Shown here: one piece after another, positions 55,596 to 64,000 of the stretch
How positions within the stretch are numbered: the stretch's first letter is position 1
Layout: each line of letters begins with the position of its first letter
NCBI RefSeq assembly: GCF_033118175.1
Contig: NC_083696.1
Span: forward strand, 34,891,001-34,955,000
DNA from: Dama dama
Taxonomy: Eukaryota > Chordata > Mammalia > Artiodactyla > Cervidae
DNA: 64,000 bases
Direction: 5' to 3'
Notes under the pieces: generated by a model
Seen by the model: the letters and a program-made list of their open reading frames with translations, nothing else
The model's database searches: none
What the model was told of the DNA's origin: nothing
Made by a program: the position numbers and the translations under genes

Positions 55596-55895
55596 AGAAT
55601 CCACCTATGAAAAGACTCAGGCCTTCCCATCACTCACCCCCCAACACCCGATCAAAGGGCTTCAGGTCTGGGGAACTGATTTAAGTCATGGAACTGGATA
55701 AAAGACTGTAAATCCCCAATACAATTTGAATCAAATTTCTCCCTACCAGGACTAGACATTTTACACTTATATGAGTCAAGTAGCACATCAGTAAGTTGTC
55801 CATCTGTTTCATTCGGAGGAACACTATGATCAATTAACTGCTACCACAGATCCTCATGCTCAAAGCATAATGATTAACAGGTGTCCCTGCAGCTT
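55596..55895. other. Unassigned, possibly decayed retroviral sequence
   Basis: No gene is seen. It reads like heavily decayed minus-strand retroviral text, but there is no firm motif. Confidence 0.3.
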
Positions 55896-56100
55896 GAGAT
55901 TCCCAGGTGGCACTAGTGGTAAAGAATCTCCCTACAAATGCAGGATGATGCAAAAGGCACAGGTTAGATCCCTGGGTCAGGAAGATCCCCTGGAGTAGGA
56001 AATGGCAAACCACCCCAGTATTCTTGCCTGGAAAATTCCATGGACAGAGGAGCCTGATGGGCTACAGTCTATGGGGTGGCAAAGAGTTGGACATGACTGA
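55896..56100 (+). repeat. Bov-tA SINE
   Basis: GATTCCCAGGTGGCACTAGTGG head, CCTGGGTCAGGAAGATCCCC, then the Bov-A part ending AGTTGGACATGACTGAG. Confidence 0.9.
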
Positions 56101-56175
56101 GAATTCACATGCATGTGCACGCATGCACGCACGCACACACACCCGCACATGCATGCGCACACACATACACACCTG
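56101..56175 (+). repeat. Purine-pyrimidine microsatellite in the SINE tail
   Basis: Alternating CA, TG and GC words (CATGCATGTGCACGCATGC, then ACGCACACACAC) grown from the tail of the Bov-tA at 55896-56100. It may form Z-DNA. Confidence 0.85.
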
Positions 56176-56444
56176 CAGCTTATTTAGTAATTCCATTCAT
56201 CTTATTGCTCAGAAGGTGAGCATCTGGACTCTACCACGCAAAGATTCCATCATTCTCCTCAAAATAAGACTGCCCAATCCTAAGAGAATATCTCTCATCC
56301 TCATCTCCTGCCTACTAAGGAAACCACTACAGTGCTTTTCAAAGTTAGTGTTCCCATCACCAATGCTTTTCTTATGACCTTGAAGAACTAATTGTCTTCC
56401 TGGGTTCTTCAGAGGTAGTGGTTGCACCCAAGAGGGGCCCTCCA

Positions 56445-57078
56445 GAAGCCAGAATTGAAAGAGACACATGCACCCCAATGTTCATTGCAGCACTGTTTAT
56501 AATAGCCAGGACATGGAAGCAACTTAGATGTCCATCGGCAGACAAATGGATAAGGGAGTTATGGTACATATACACAATGGAATATTACTCAGCTATAAAA
56601 AGGAATGCATCTGAGTCAGTTCTAATGAGGTGAATGAAACTGGAGCCTATCATTATACAGAGTGAAGTAAGCCAGAAAGAGAAACACCAATACAGTATAT
56701 TAACACATATATATGGAATTTAGAAAGATGCTATCAATATATGCAAGGCAGCAAAAGAGACACAGATGTAAACAACAGAATTTGGGACTCTGTGGGAGAA
56801 GGCAAGGGTGGGATGACTTGAGAGAATAACATTGAAGCATGTATATTACCATATGTAAAATAGTTGACCAGTGCAAACTCAATGCATGAAGCAGTGCACT
56901 CAAAGCTGGTGCTCTGGGACAACCAAGAGGGATGGGTGAGGAGGGAGGTGGGAGGAGGGTTCAGGATTGGGGGAACACATGTGCACCCGTGGCTGATTCA
57001 TGTTGACACATGGCAAAAACCATCACAATATTGTAAAGTAATTATCCTCTAATTAAAATAAGTTAATTAATTTTTAAA
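56445..57078 (+). repeat. L1 3' end with perfect target duplication
   Basis: A truncated L1 (last ORF2 codons plus 3' UTR) flanked by AAGAGGGGCCCTCCA at 56430-56444 and 57079-57093 (15 of 15). The last ORF2 part still reads IERDTCTPMFIAALF. Confidence 0.95.
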
Positions 57079-57139
57079 AAGAGGGGCCCTCCAACATTCC
57101 CATCTCTCTAATCTTTGCACCCCTTCCTCTCTTTTGCTA

Positions 57140-57305
57140 CTCAAAGTATATTCTGAGGACCAGCAGTATCAGCATCACTTAGAAGCTTGTGAGAAACAGA
57201 ATATCATGGACTTCATCCAGAACTACTGAAGCAAAATCTGCAGTTTAATAAGATCCCCCAGTGAGTCGTATGCACATCACAGTTTGAGGAAGACTATTCT
57301 ACAAT
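57140..57305 (+). repeat. MER5A-like hAT transposon remnant
   Basis: CTCAAAGTATATTCTGAGGACC, GCAGTATCAGCATCAC, CAAAATCTGCAGTTTAATAAG, then CACATCACAGTTTGAGGAAG at the other end. Diverged. Confidence 0.6.
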
Positions 57306-57544
57306 GTGTCAGTGAGGTTCTAGCATCTCAACCTCTCGATCATAGGCCACTGTTGAGTCCAGGTTTCCAGCAACCAACCCAATAGATTATTAGCACCATT
57401 CCCAAGTGCTTGGCCAATACAGTGATACCCCAATCCTGGATAAGGGCATCCATGTCAATAAATTTGTCCTCACTGGTCCCCAAGATTCTCCCAATACAGT
57501 TGACAAGTTCTTACAGCTCCTTCAATGAATATGCTTTTGTTCTT

Positions 57545-57936
57545 GGAGCTATTAGGTAGTTAGAGTAGGAAAAAGGAGTCCAAAAATGGCAATGGCTAAA
57601 ATATAAAGAAAGAGAAAACCCCACGAAAATGGAACAAAAGAAAATCCACTTTTTTCTGAGTGAGAAGTTCAGGTGAAACACATACACCCCCTTCTTGGCT
57701 AGCCCAACTTGCATAGGGCAGGCTTAGGTGGGAGGAGACAAAACATATAAAAAGAGGAAGCCAAGCTGGACTGAGGCCTCTCCTTTCTGGTCGGCCTATC
57801 CTCATGCCTCGAGGGTGTACTTTCCTTTGCTTGCTGAATAAAACTCTGAGCTGTAACTGAGCTGTAACACTGGTCTGCCATTTCAAATCTTTGCTGCGGC
57901 AAGACAGAACCGAGGAAATGACACACTCCCCCAACA
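57545..57936 (+). mobile_element. Endogenous retrovirus 5' LTR (class I)
   Basis: TATA box TATAAAAA at 57746-57753, poly(A) signal AATAAA at 57837-57842, U5 ending ...CCCAACA at 57936, followed four bases later by a primer-binding site. The left edge is uncertain (57540-57560). No matching 3' LTR was found in the window. Confidence 0.8.
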
Positions 57937-57940
57937 TATC

Positions 57941-57958
57941 TGGTGCAGTGACTCAGAT
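57941..57958 (+). other. Retroviral primer-binding site, tRNA-His type
   Basis: TGGTGCAGTGACTCAGAT matches 16 of 18 bases of the reverse complement of the tRNA-His 3' end as I know it (TGGTGCCGTGACTCGGAT). It sits right after the LTR, where minus-strand priming would start. Confidence 0.75.
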
Positions 57959-58690
57959 TTAACCTGGCCGAAACAACCTCAGCTCAGCCCCAGCTAGGCG
58001 GAGACCAAGCACAGCAGAAGCCCAACGAGGCAAAACTCACGTGGTGGAAACTGAACGCAAAGGAATCCCAGTGCAGTGGAAGTAACAAGAAGCCTAGTGT
58101 GCTGAAAACCAAATCAACAAAAAAACAAACTTGGCAGAAAGCTTGCACAGCTCAGTCTCAGATTCCAGAAGACCTCCAGTTAAGGTAGGAGGTCCTCACC
58201 CCCATGGTTGGAAGGACACATGGCTAAGAAAATCTTAATTCTTTTACCATCTCTCATTTCTTGTTTCCTCGAACTCCCTGCTAACAAGCTACTGGCAGTG
58301 GGTGCAACTGAGGGAATCTGGCAGGGGCTACTCCCCAGTGTGTCCCAAAGGCTCCACTATTCTCTGCTCCCTAGTAGCTGTTGCCCAAGCAGGTGAGGGT
58401 TCTTCTGTCCTTAACCTCCTTTGTGCCAAGGATAAAGCCAATGAAAATTGTGGGCACCAGGTCAGGCATTTAAGTTTTCCTGGCAAGTTATAAAAGGGTT
58501 TCCTCAGCACATTTTTCCCTCTGCTTTTTCCTCCTGTCCTTCAGCTCCTCTTTCTTCCATCTATGCCACTGTTTACAAGTATTGGACAGGCCATTATCTT
58601 TCCACTTCTGAAAACTGTGTTTGAAACTGTTTACCTAAAATTGGGATTAAAGCCCACGTGGCAGGGACTCTGTGCTCTGCTTGGTCACTC
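57959..58690 (+). repeat. ERV leader region, decayed
   Basis: Sequence between the primer-binding site and a minus-strand LTR-like insertion. It has a GCC/CAG-rich start and no usable gag start. Part of 58480-58690 is unassigned. Confidence 0.5.
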
Positions 58691-58739
58691 AGTCGTGTCT
58701 GGCAGGGACTCACACCCGGCCAAAACCCATGTTGCCTGG

Positions 58740-59240
58740 TTTCAGGACCTAATGAAGCTCAGGTTCTTGATGTCTCATTGTAGAAAGAATTCAGTGAGAG
58801 ACACAGTGACAGGTAAGAGTGATAGAATTTGTTTGAATTCAGGCAGAAGCACAGTCCACAAAGTGTGCCATCACAGAGGGTGTATGTGGCGACCATGAAA
58901 TGTGTGGTTAGTTTTTGTAAGCCGGTTGATTTCATATGCTAATGAGTGGGAGGATCATTCCAACAATTGGGGAACCACCCACTCCTTGGTCTTTTGATAG
59001 TGCCTCTGGGTGTGGCATTTAGCTTGCAGATTGACGATCCAGGTTTAGTTGAATTTGACTTGACTGCCATCTTGGACCCATTTGCCGGGTTTATTTATAA
59101 ACCCATAAACCCATTTAATGGGTTTATGTTATGCTCTTGGGCTCTGTCATTCTTTCAAAAATTGTGCCCCGCCCCGCTTCTGTCCTGTTTCATGCTCTTT
59201 TCTTGAGCCCCATCCGGGCCCACAATGTTGTGTCTACAAT
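58740..59240 (-). mobile_element. Possible solo LTR, minus strand, inside the ERV
   Basis: On the minus strand it has a TATAAATAA box near 59090 and a U5-like end near 58780-58740. It interrupts the plus-strand ERV. The edges are not fixed and I did not find a second copy. Confidence 0.4.
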
Positions 59241-60305
59241 CTTCTGGCAGGATGACCAGAAAATAGCTGACCTTGGGAGGAAAATACTCCCAATAAAATA
59301 TTATTGGAAAATAGTATCCAATCCCTCTAGATATTCAGGCCTTCATCTTCCATGTTTCCTACAACATGTGCAACAACAGCGCCTCTCAGTGGACCCGCCA
59401 GGGCAGGTGTCAGGCACACAATGCTTGCTAGGAGTCCATCTGCTGGTGGCATCCCTTCAAGGACAATTGGGCTTCCAAGGATAATGTTTGCCACTTTGGG
59501 AATTAGGCCTGTAGGCCATTTGGGCCCAAACCCTTACCACCCTTCTCCTAAAGTTACAAACATACCCCCGATCAAATCTCCACTCCACCTTTATGGAACA
59601 TCTGGTCTGTTGCCTCTTATCAATTTGTTCTTAAGCCATTTACTAACTCCTACAACTTACTAACTCTTCCCCCTCTGTAGGCAACATCGCTCCACCCAGT
59701 TTATTATTAAAGTACCCTTAATGCCCCTAACAAGGCCAGATAACCCACTCCTTTGTCATTACTTCTGTTATTACCTAGAGTGGGTCTATGGCAATGAAAT
59801 GTTTACCATTGGAGACAACCTAACCTGCTCTTATGGAGGACTAGGGGAGGAAATCAGTAACTTACATTCCCTCAGAGCAATAAGAGGATAAGACTTATGG
59901 CTATTTTGCCAGGTTCCCAGTCTCAGGGCACATGCTTGGATTGCGTTACATCATGGTATCTATTCCCATCCGTGTGGACAAACTGGCAATGAGTTAAGAT
60001 TGCAACCCCTTAATCCTACCCACCACTAGCCACGCTGGAGACCTTGGAGATGCCCAACTCCAGCCTGGGGTCCCAGAAGGCCAACCTGCCTAGGGTCCCC
60101 AGGAGGCTGTCATGCCTCACCCTCCTCGGGGTCCACCAGCCCAGGGTCCCAGGAGGCTGACATGCCTCAACCTGCCCAGGGATTCGATCTCCAGCAGGTT
60201 GTCACACCTCAACCTGCCTGTGGATCTGCACCCCAACCCAGGGACACCCAGCTCTCAGGTTGCAACAATACAGGGTAGGATAGGCTTCAGAAAGACTCAC
60301 CCATA
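59241..60305 (+). repeat. Decayed ERV-like internal sequence
   Basis: Many stops in all frames. 60060-60260 holds a diverged tandem of CAACCTGCC..GGTCCC..AGGAGGCTG-like units of about 40-50 bases. No domain can be named. Confidence 0.4.
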
Positions 60306-60870
60306 AGGAAGACCACCCACGCAAATAGAAGGAAGCCTATTAGTTGTGGAACTGTGCCCGGTCCCAGCAATAACTCAGGAGTCCAATGAGAACCCCATTG
60401 CCTTTCTGGAAAGTCTCAAAGAAGCCCTCCAAAAGTATACCAATCTGGACTTAGACTCTTACGAGGGACAGGTGATTTTTTAAAGGACAAATTCCTGACC
60501 CAATGTGCATCAGACATCAGGATAAAGTTACAACAGCTACAGCAGCAGAACCCTGCTGCCTCTTTAGATGAAATGGTCCAGAAAGCTACCAATACCTTTT
60601 ATAACAGAACAGGAGAGGGAGGCCAAGGCCCAGGAAAGGGAGAGAAGGAAGGAGACAAGCCATGCCCAGATGCTGGCTGCCCTCCAGGGAGGCCCTATGG
60701 CAAACCCCGAGTCCTTGAAGGACAAGGTACAAGGCAAATGCCTAATCTATAGACAGAAAGGACACTGGGCCAAAGGATGTCCAAACCATGGCAAGTCTAC
60801 TAAAACGGCTTGCTACAAATTCCATCATTTGGGACATTGGGCAGCACAAGGAACTATATTCAATACCTTG
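60306..60870 (+). pseudogene. ERV gag pseudogene (capsid end and nucleocapsid)
   Basis: The first part, about 60370-60600, resembles the C-terminal capsid region of gammaretrovirus-like gag (NENPIAFLESLKEALQKY), with a stop or frameshift near 60480. The frame at 60568-60876 holds a nucleocapsid zinc knuckle at 60739-60780 in which the second Cys of C-x2-C-x4-H-x4-C is Tyr. A second, poorer knuckle (CYKFHHLGHW) follows. No protease or pol follows: the frame runs into an L1 tail at about 60851. The element is dead. Confidence 0.8.
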
Positions 60871-61005
60871 GAGTAATCTATAGTGGAAAAGAATATGAAA
60901 AATGATTCTGTTTTGTATATGTGTGCATAGCTGAATCACTTTGCTGTACACCAGGAACGAAGACAATATTGTAAATCAACTACACTTCAATTAGAAACAA
61001 AAAAG
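60851..61005 (+). repeat. Older ruminant L1 3' end
   Basis: AACTATATTCAATACCTTGG, then GAATCACTTTGCTGTACACC and TTGTAAATCAACTACAC. It truncates the gag remnant. Confidence 0.75.
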
Positions 61006-61678
61006 AATTTCACAGTAGTTGTCTGAATCTCTACCTATAACTTGAATTAAAATTTCATGTTCTTAAACTTTTCTTTTCCTTATGTAATTGTGCCAGCACA
61101 ATTAGAAACAGGCAGACCATCCAACAATATATGTAATGGCCATTTGAAATCACCATTTGAGGCCATAGTAATTAAGTATTGAGGCATTTATCTCCTAATG
61201 TCTTTCCCTCCATCAACATCCCACCCCACACCTCACTTAAGGATAGTCTTAAGTGATGGTGGTGCTCCCTCATGCTCCAGATTACTCATGTCCTCTCTCG
61301 TCATGCAAGGAGGTTGGTGCACTCAGCAAATATATGAACAACCCAATCCCAGGATCCCATTTTGGGAATCTATTCCTGTGACCTCTTCTGGTACCATTTA
61401 TTGTATCGGTCAGGATGCTGGCAGGAAACAGATGACACAGTCAAAAAAAAAAAAAAAAAAAAAGATCTAGCCAGAAAGATTTCAATAAAGGGGATATTTA
61501 AGAGATAGGAGTCAGGATTAAGAAACCAACATGGAATGGTGAGGCATTCAGGGTTTAGCAATAACGAGAAACCATTATCACACCAAGGCCTGAGGGCCAG
61601 AGGAAGAAACATTATTTCGGGATTCTTTGAGATAAACCCATGGAGAGGAGCCAGTCAAAATAATCTGTAACTGTAGAT
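61006..61678. other. Intergenic with a poly-A run
   Basis: No gene is seen. A 20-base A run at 61442-61461 could be the tail of an unrecognised retrocopy to its left. Confidence 0.4.
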
Positions 61679-61835
61679 CAGTGGCTCTCATACTCCATCA
61701 AGTACCAGAGTCACCAAGGGTGCATTAAAAAACCAATTACTCCAGTAGATCTGGAGTAGGACCTGAGACTCTGCATTTCTAACAAGCTCCCAGGTGACAC
61801 TGATGCTGCCGGAAGACAGCTCTTTGAGAACAATT
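61679..61835 (+). repeat. MER5A-like hAT transposon remnant
   Basis: CAGTGGCTCTCATACTCC at the left, GAGACTCTGCATTTCTAACAAG, CCCAGGTGACACTGATGC, then CTCTTTGAGAACAATT at the right. Confidence 0.75.
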
Positions 61836-62149
61836 TCCAGGGAGTAAATCATTCACTCCGAGAAGTATAGCAAGATGAAGGATTTGGAGAATTCACATCC
61901 CAACCTCTCTCTCCTACCACTGATCTCCTACTGCTGCTGCCTGCCATGGACCAAACCCAAACAGAAGCTAAAGGATAAGGGATCCTGAGTGATACTGTCT
62001 GTAGAGGTCACCCTTCTAGAGAGCAGAGCAGAGCAGAGTGGAGACTGGAGTGGGGTGCGACAACAGAGAATTATCAGAACCACCACAGGGATCCACAGAA
62101 AAATGGATAGACAGATGAACCGACAGATACATGAATAAAAGAATAGAAT

Positions 62150-62360
62150 AATAATAATGGTTAATATTGAATGTTTCTTGTGTACCAGCCTCTAAACTAA
62201 GGGTTTTGCTCAGACTACCTCATTTAATCCCAAGAAGGATTCCTGTCTTACAGATGAGGCTAAGACACAGAAACTAGATACTTTTCACATGGTCACATAG
62301 ATGGCAAGTAATGGAATCTAAATCCCAACCTAGGCATGCAAGCTCTAGAGCCTGACTCCC
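62150..62360 (-). repeat. MIR SINE
   Basis: Minus-strand MIR: CTACCTCATTTAATCCCAAG, TTACAGATGAGGCTAAGACAC, CATGGTCACATAGATGGCAAG, then AAATCCCAACCTAGGCA. The core is well preserved. Confidence 0.85.
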
Positions 62361-62425
62361 CTGTGCTGCTCTGTGATCAATGGCAGACAGGCAGTGTGGG
62401 ATGGGAGGAAAGAGTGTAAATCTTG

Positions 62426-62620
62426 GGACTTCCCTGGTGCTCCAGAGGCAAAGGCTCCATGCTCCCCATGCAGGGGGCCCAAGTTCGATCCCTGGTCAGG
62501 GAACTAGTTCCCATATGCCATGATCCCTTGAGTCACAGCAAAGATTGAAGATTCCTGGGTGCCACCACTAGAACCTCAGCACAGCCAAATAAATACTAAA
62601 TTAATTCAAAAAAAAAAAAG
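62426..62620 (+). repeat. tRNA-derived SINE
   Basis: GGGACTTCCCTGGTGCTCCAG head, GTTCGATCCCTGGTCAGGG box, body and A tail. Confidence 0.9.
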
Positions 62621-62638
62621 AGAGAGAGTGTAAATCTG

Positions 62639-62915
62639 GGACTTCCCTGATGGCAGAGCAGATAAGAATCCACCTGCCAATGCAGGAGACACAGGTTCAA
62701 GCCCTGATCCAGGAAGACTGCACATGCTGTGGAACAACTAAGCCCATGTACCACAACTACTGAAGAACCTGTGCTCCCCAGTGAAAGAAGCCACTGCAAT
62801 GAGAAGCTCACACACTACAACAAACAGTAAACCCCCACGCGCCACAACTAGAGAAAGCATGTGTGCAATGAAGACCCAGTGCAATGAAAAATAAAAATAA
62901 ATAAATAATTTTTTA
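62639..62915 (+). repeat. tRNA-derived SINE with long body (CHR type)
   Basis: GGGACTTCCCTGATGGCAGAG head, GGTTCAAGCCCTGATCC box, GAGAAGC and CAACTAGAGAAAGC body, ending in AAATAAATAA. It lies next to the SINE at 62426-62620; GTGTAAATCT flanks repeat around both. Confidence 0.9.
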
Positions 62916-62934
62916 AGAGTGTAAATCTTAAAGA

Positions 62935-63145
62935 TACCTGGTTCCAGACACTGACTTGCCTTGTGACCTTGTGTTCTTAGCCTCATTCTTTATGTGTTTT
63001 TAAAGGCGATAATGATATGATAATATAGCTACTTCCTAGTTTTGTTAGGAAAGTTAAGCAAGTTAATAGTGGTAAGCTCTTCGGTACAAAATCTAGCATA
63101 CAGTAAACAATCAGAAATACTATTACTACTTTATTATTAATGGAT
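62935..63145 (+). repeat. MIR SINE
   Basis: Plus-strand MIR: CACTGACTTGCCTTGTGACC, AGCCTCATTCTTTATG, GGCGATAATGATATGATAATA, then ATACAGTAAACAATCAG near the end. Confidence 0.75.
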
Positions 63146-63160
63146 AAAAAGAAAAACAAG

Positions 63161-63195
63161 ATCGCTTTGCAGCCTTTTGGCTAAGATCAAATGTA
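63161..63195 (+). pseudogene. U2 snRNA 5' fragment (pseudogene)
   Basis: ATCGCTTTGCAGCCTTTTGG followed by CTAAGATCAAATGTA matches the first 35 bases of U2 snRNA, with about four differences by eye. It stops after the branch-point-binding neighbourhood and lacks the rest of U2, so it is a truncated retrocopy. Confidence 0.85.
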
Positions 63196-64000
63196 GGAAG
63201 AAAAATAATTCAGAAACTTGTGAGGGAAACATTCCCCCATTCAAAAAGAGTCCAGGACTTGGGTAGGGATGGTTGAATGGGTGTCCCACATACTAACTTC
63301 TCTTTTGAGGCTTTCTTTTCTGGTCTATCTCTGGTCTCTTTCCTAAGGATGGGAAATCAGTTGTCCCCTTCCTCATCAGTCTATTCCTTGAAATTTGGGG
63401 ATTTGTGTGAATATGAGCTGGCCAGCCCCCTCTCCTTAAAAATCCCCTCTTGGTTCCCAGGATCCAAAGGAAGGGAAATCTGAAGGGGGCTCTGCCAGGC
63501 CAGGCTCTGTCCAGCTGTTCTGTTGACCCAGGTGTTGAGCACATGAAAATGGTAACTAGAGAAAGGGGCAGTGCTTGCTGAGTCAGGAGGTCGAATCCCA
63601 GGGGCCTGAGATGTGGGAAGGGGTGCTGGGCCTCCTTCCAAGGAACATTCCTTCTCAACTCTCTTGTCCCAAGGGAGAGACAGATTCTGAGATGATGGAT
63701 GGGCGGGCACTGTGATGACCTAGGGAGGCTCTCCCAGCTCCACGGATGTTCTGAAGGCACCAGGGGGGCTTCTATACCACCACCAGCACCAGAGACAAGA
63801 ACCACAGAGAAAAGAGTGAGGAAAAGGCATGAACCCAGGGAACGGGGCACGCCTCCTCACTCTGGTCCCTTGAAACAAAGCATCACTTCTGGAGGCCAGT
63901 CCAGTGGCCGATGATGCAAATGCCACCAGAGAGGTGACAATGTGAACTCTCTCTCAAGCTGACAGCACAAGGTCCCCTACTTTCAGCCAGACTGCAGCCT
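63196..64000. other. Unique intergenic DNA to the window end
   Basis: No repeat or supported exon. Frames on the minus strand (63850-63293) have no family features. By human synteny, as I recall it, CCL19 should lie beyond this edge. Confidence 0.45.

Noticed and set aside
58208..58396. Small secreted-protein-like frame in the ERV leader
   Set aside because: A hydrophobic start is present, but the frame is short, lies in decayed ERV sequence and has no supporting relatives.
63293..63850. Minus-strand 185-residue frame near the window end
   Set aside because: No recognisable family, start context or splice pairing, and plus-strand frames overlap it.
61200..64000. CCL19, expected next to CCL21
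   Set aside because: I searched by eye for the DCC motif and signal peptide typical of CCL19 and found neither; it probably lies beyond the window.

Overview
This is a piece of a ruminant (bovid) nuclear genome. The evidence is the mix of repeats: BovB (RTE) LINEs, BOV-A2 and Bov-tA/CHR SINEs with tRNA-Glu-like heads, and young ruminant-type L1 3' ends, together with spliced genes using GT/AG introns. The sequence does not let me choose between cattle, sheep, goat and relatives. All coordinates were placed by eye; repeat edges are usually good to about 10-30 bases.

Two protein-coding genes are recognisable, both on the + strand. SPATA31F1 (FAM205A), a testis-type gene, lies at 7334-13430. 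It has three short 5' exons (7334-7474, 8053-8098, 8611-8671) and one large last exon (9675-13430). The last exon carries an apparent one-base frameshift near 12494-12500. CCL21, the CCR7 ligand chemokine, lies at 42747-43429 in four intact exons with a TATA-like box, a kappa-B-like site and a poly(A) signal. As I recall human 9p13.3, SPATA31F1 lies next to CCL21 in the same order and relative orientation, so the window is syntenic with that region.

Layout. 1-5600: nested retroelements, mainly a BovB on the minus strand broken by a SINE and by an LTR that itself holds later BovB pieces. 5600-14300: mostly unique DNA with SPATA31F1. 14300-17700: SINE, L2, L1 and BovB. 17700-19670: unique, no gene seen. 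19684-24561: a 5'-truncated L1 with another L1 tail inside it. 24574-29340: unique GC-rich and C-rich DNA with no gene I can support. 29340-42320: a continuous pile of L1, BovB and SINE copies. It includes an RPS12 processed pseudogene cut in two by an L1. 42320-44960: CCL21 and flanks. 44960-48150: SINE, LTR, BovB, L1. 49880-50910: a CpG island with two CTCF-like sites facing each other and a Z-DNA-prone palindrome. 51700-57300: SINEs, L2, MER5A copies, L1 tails and decayed retroviral-like sequence. 57545-60870: remains of a class I endogenous retrovirus with a tRNA-His-type primer-binding site and a decayed gag. 61000-64000: MIR, SINE, MER5A and a 5' fragment of U2 snRNA.

The two genes have no evident functional link: one belongs to spermatogenesis and the other to lymphoid homing. 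I found no undescribed system. The best leads are the SPATA31F1 frameshift and its five-fold internal repeat, an extra N-glycosylation sequon in CCL21, the CpG island with its CTCF-like pair, and the dated nest of insertions around the RPS12 pseudogene.
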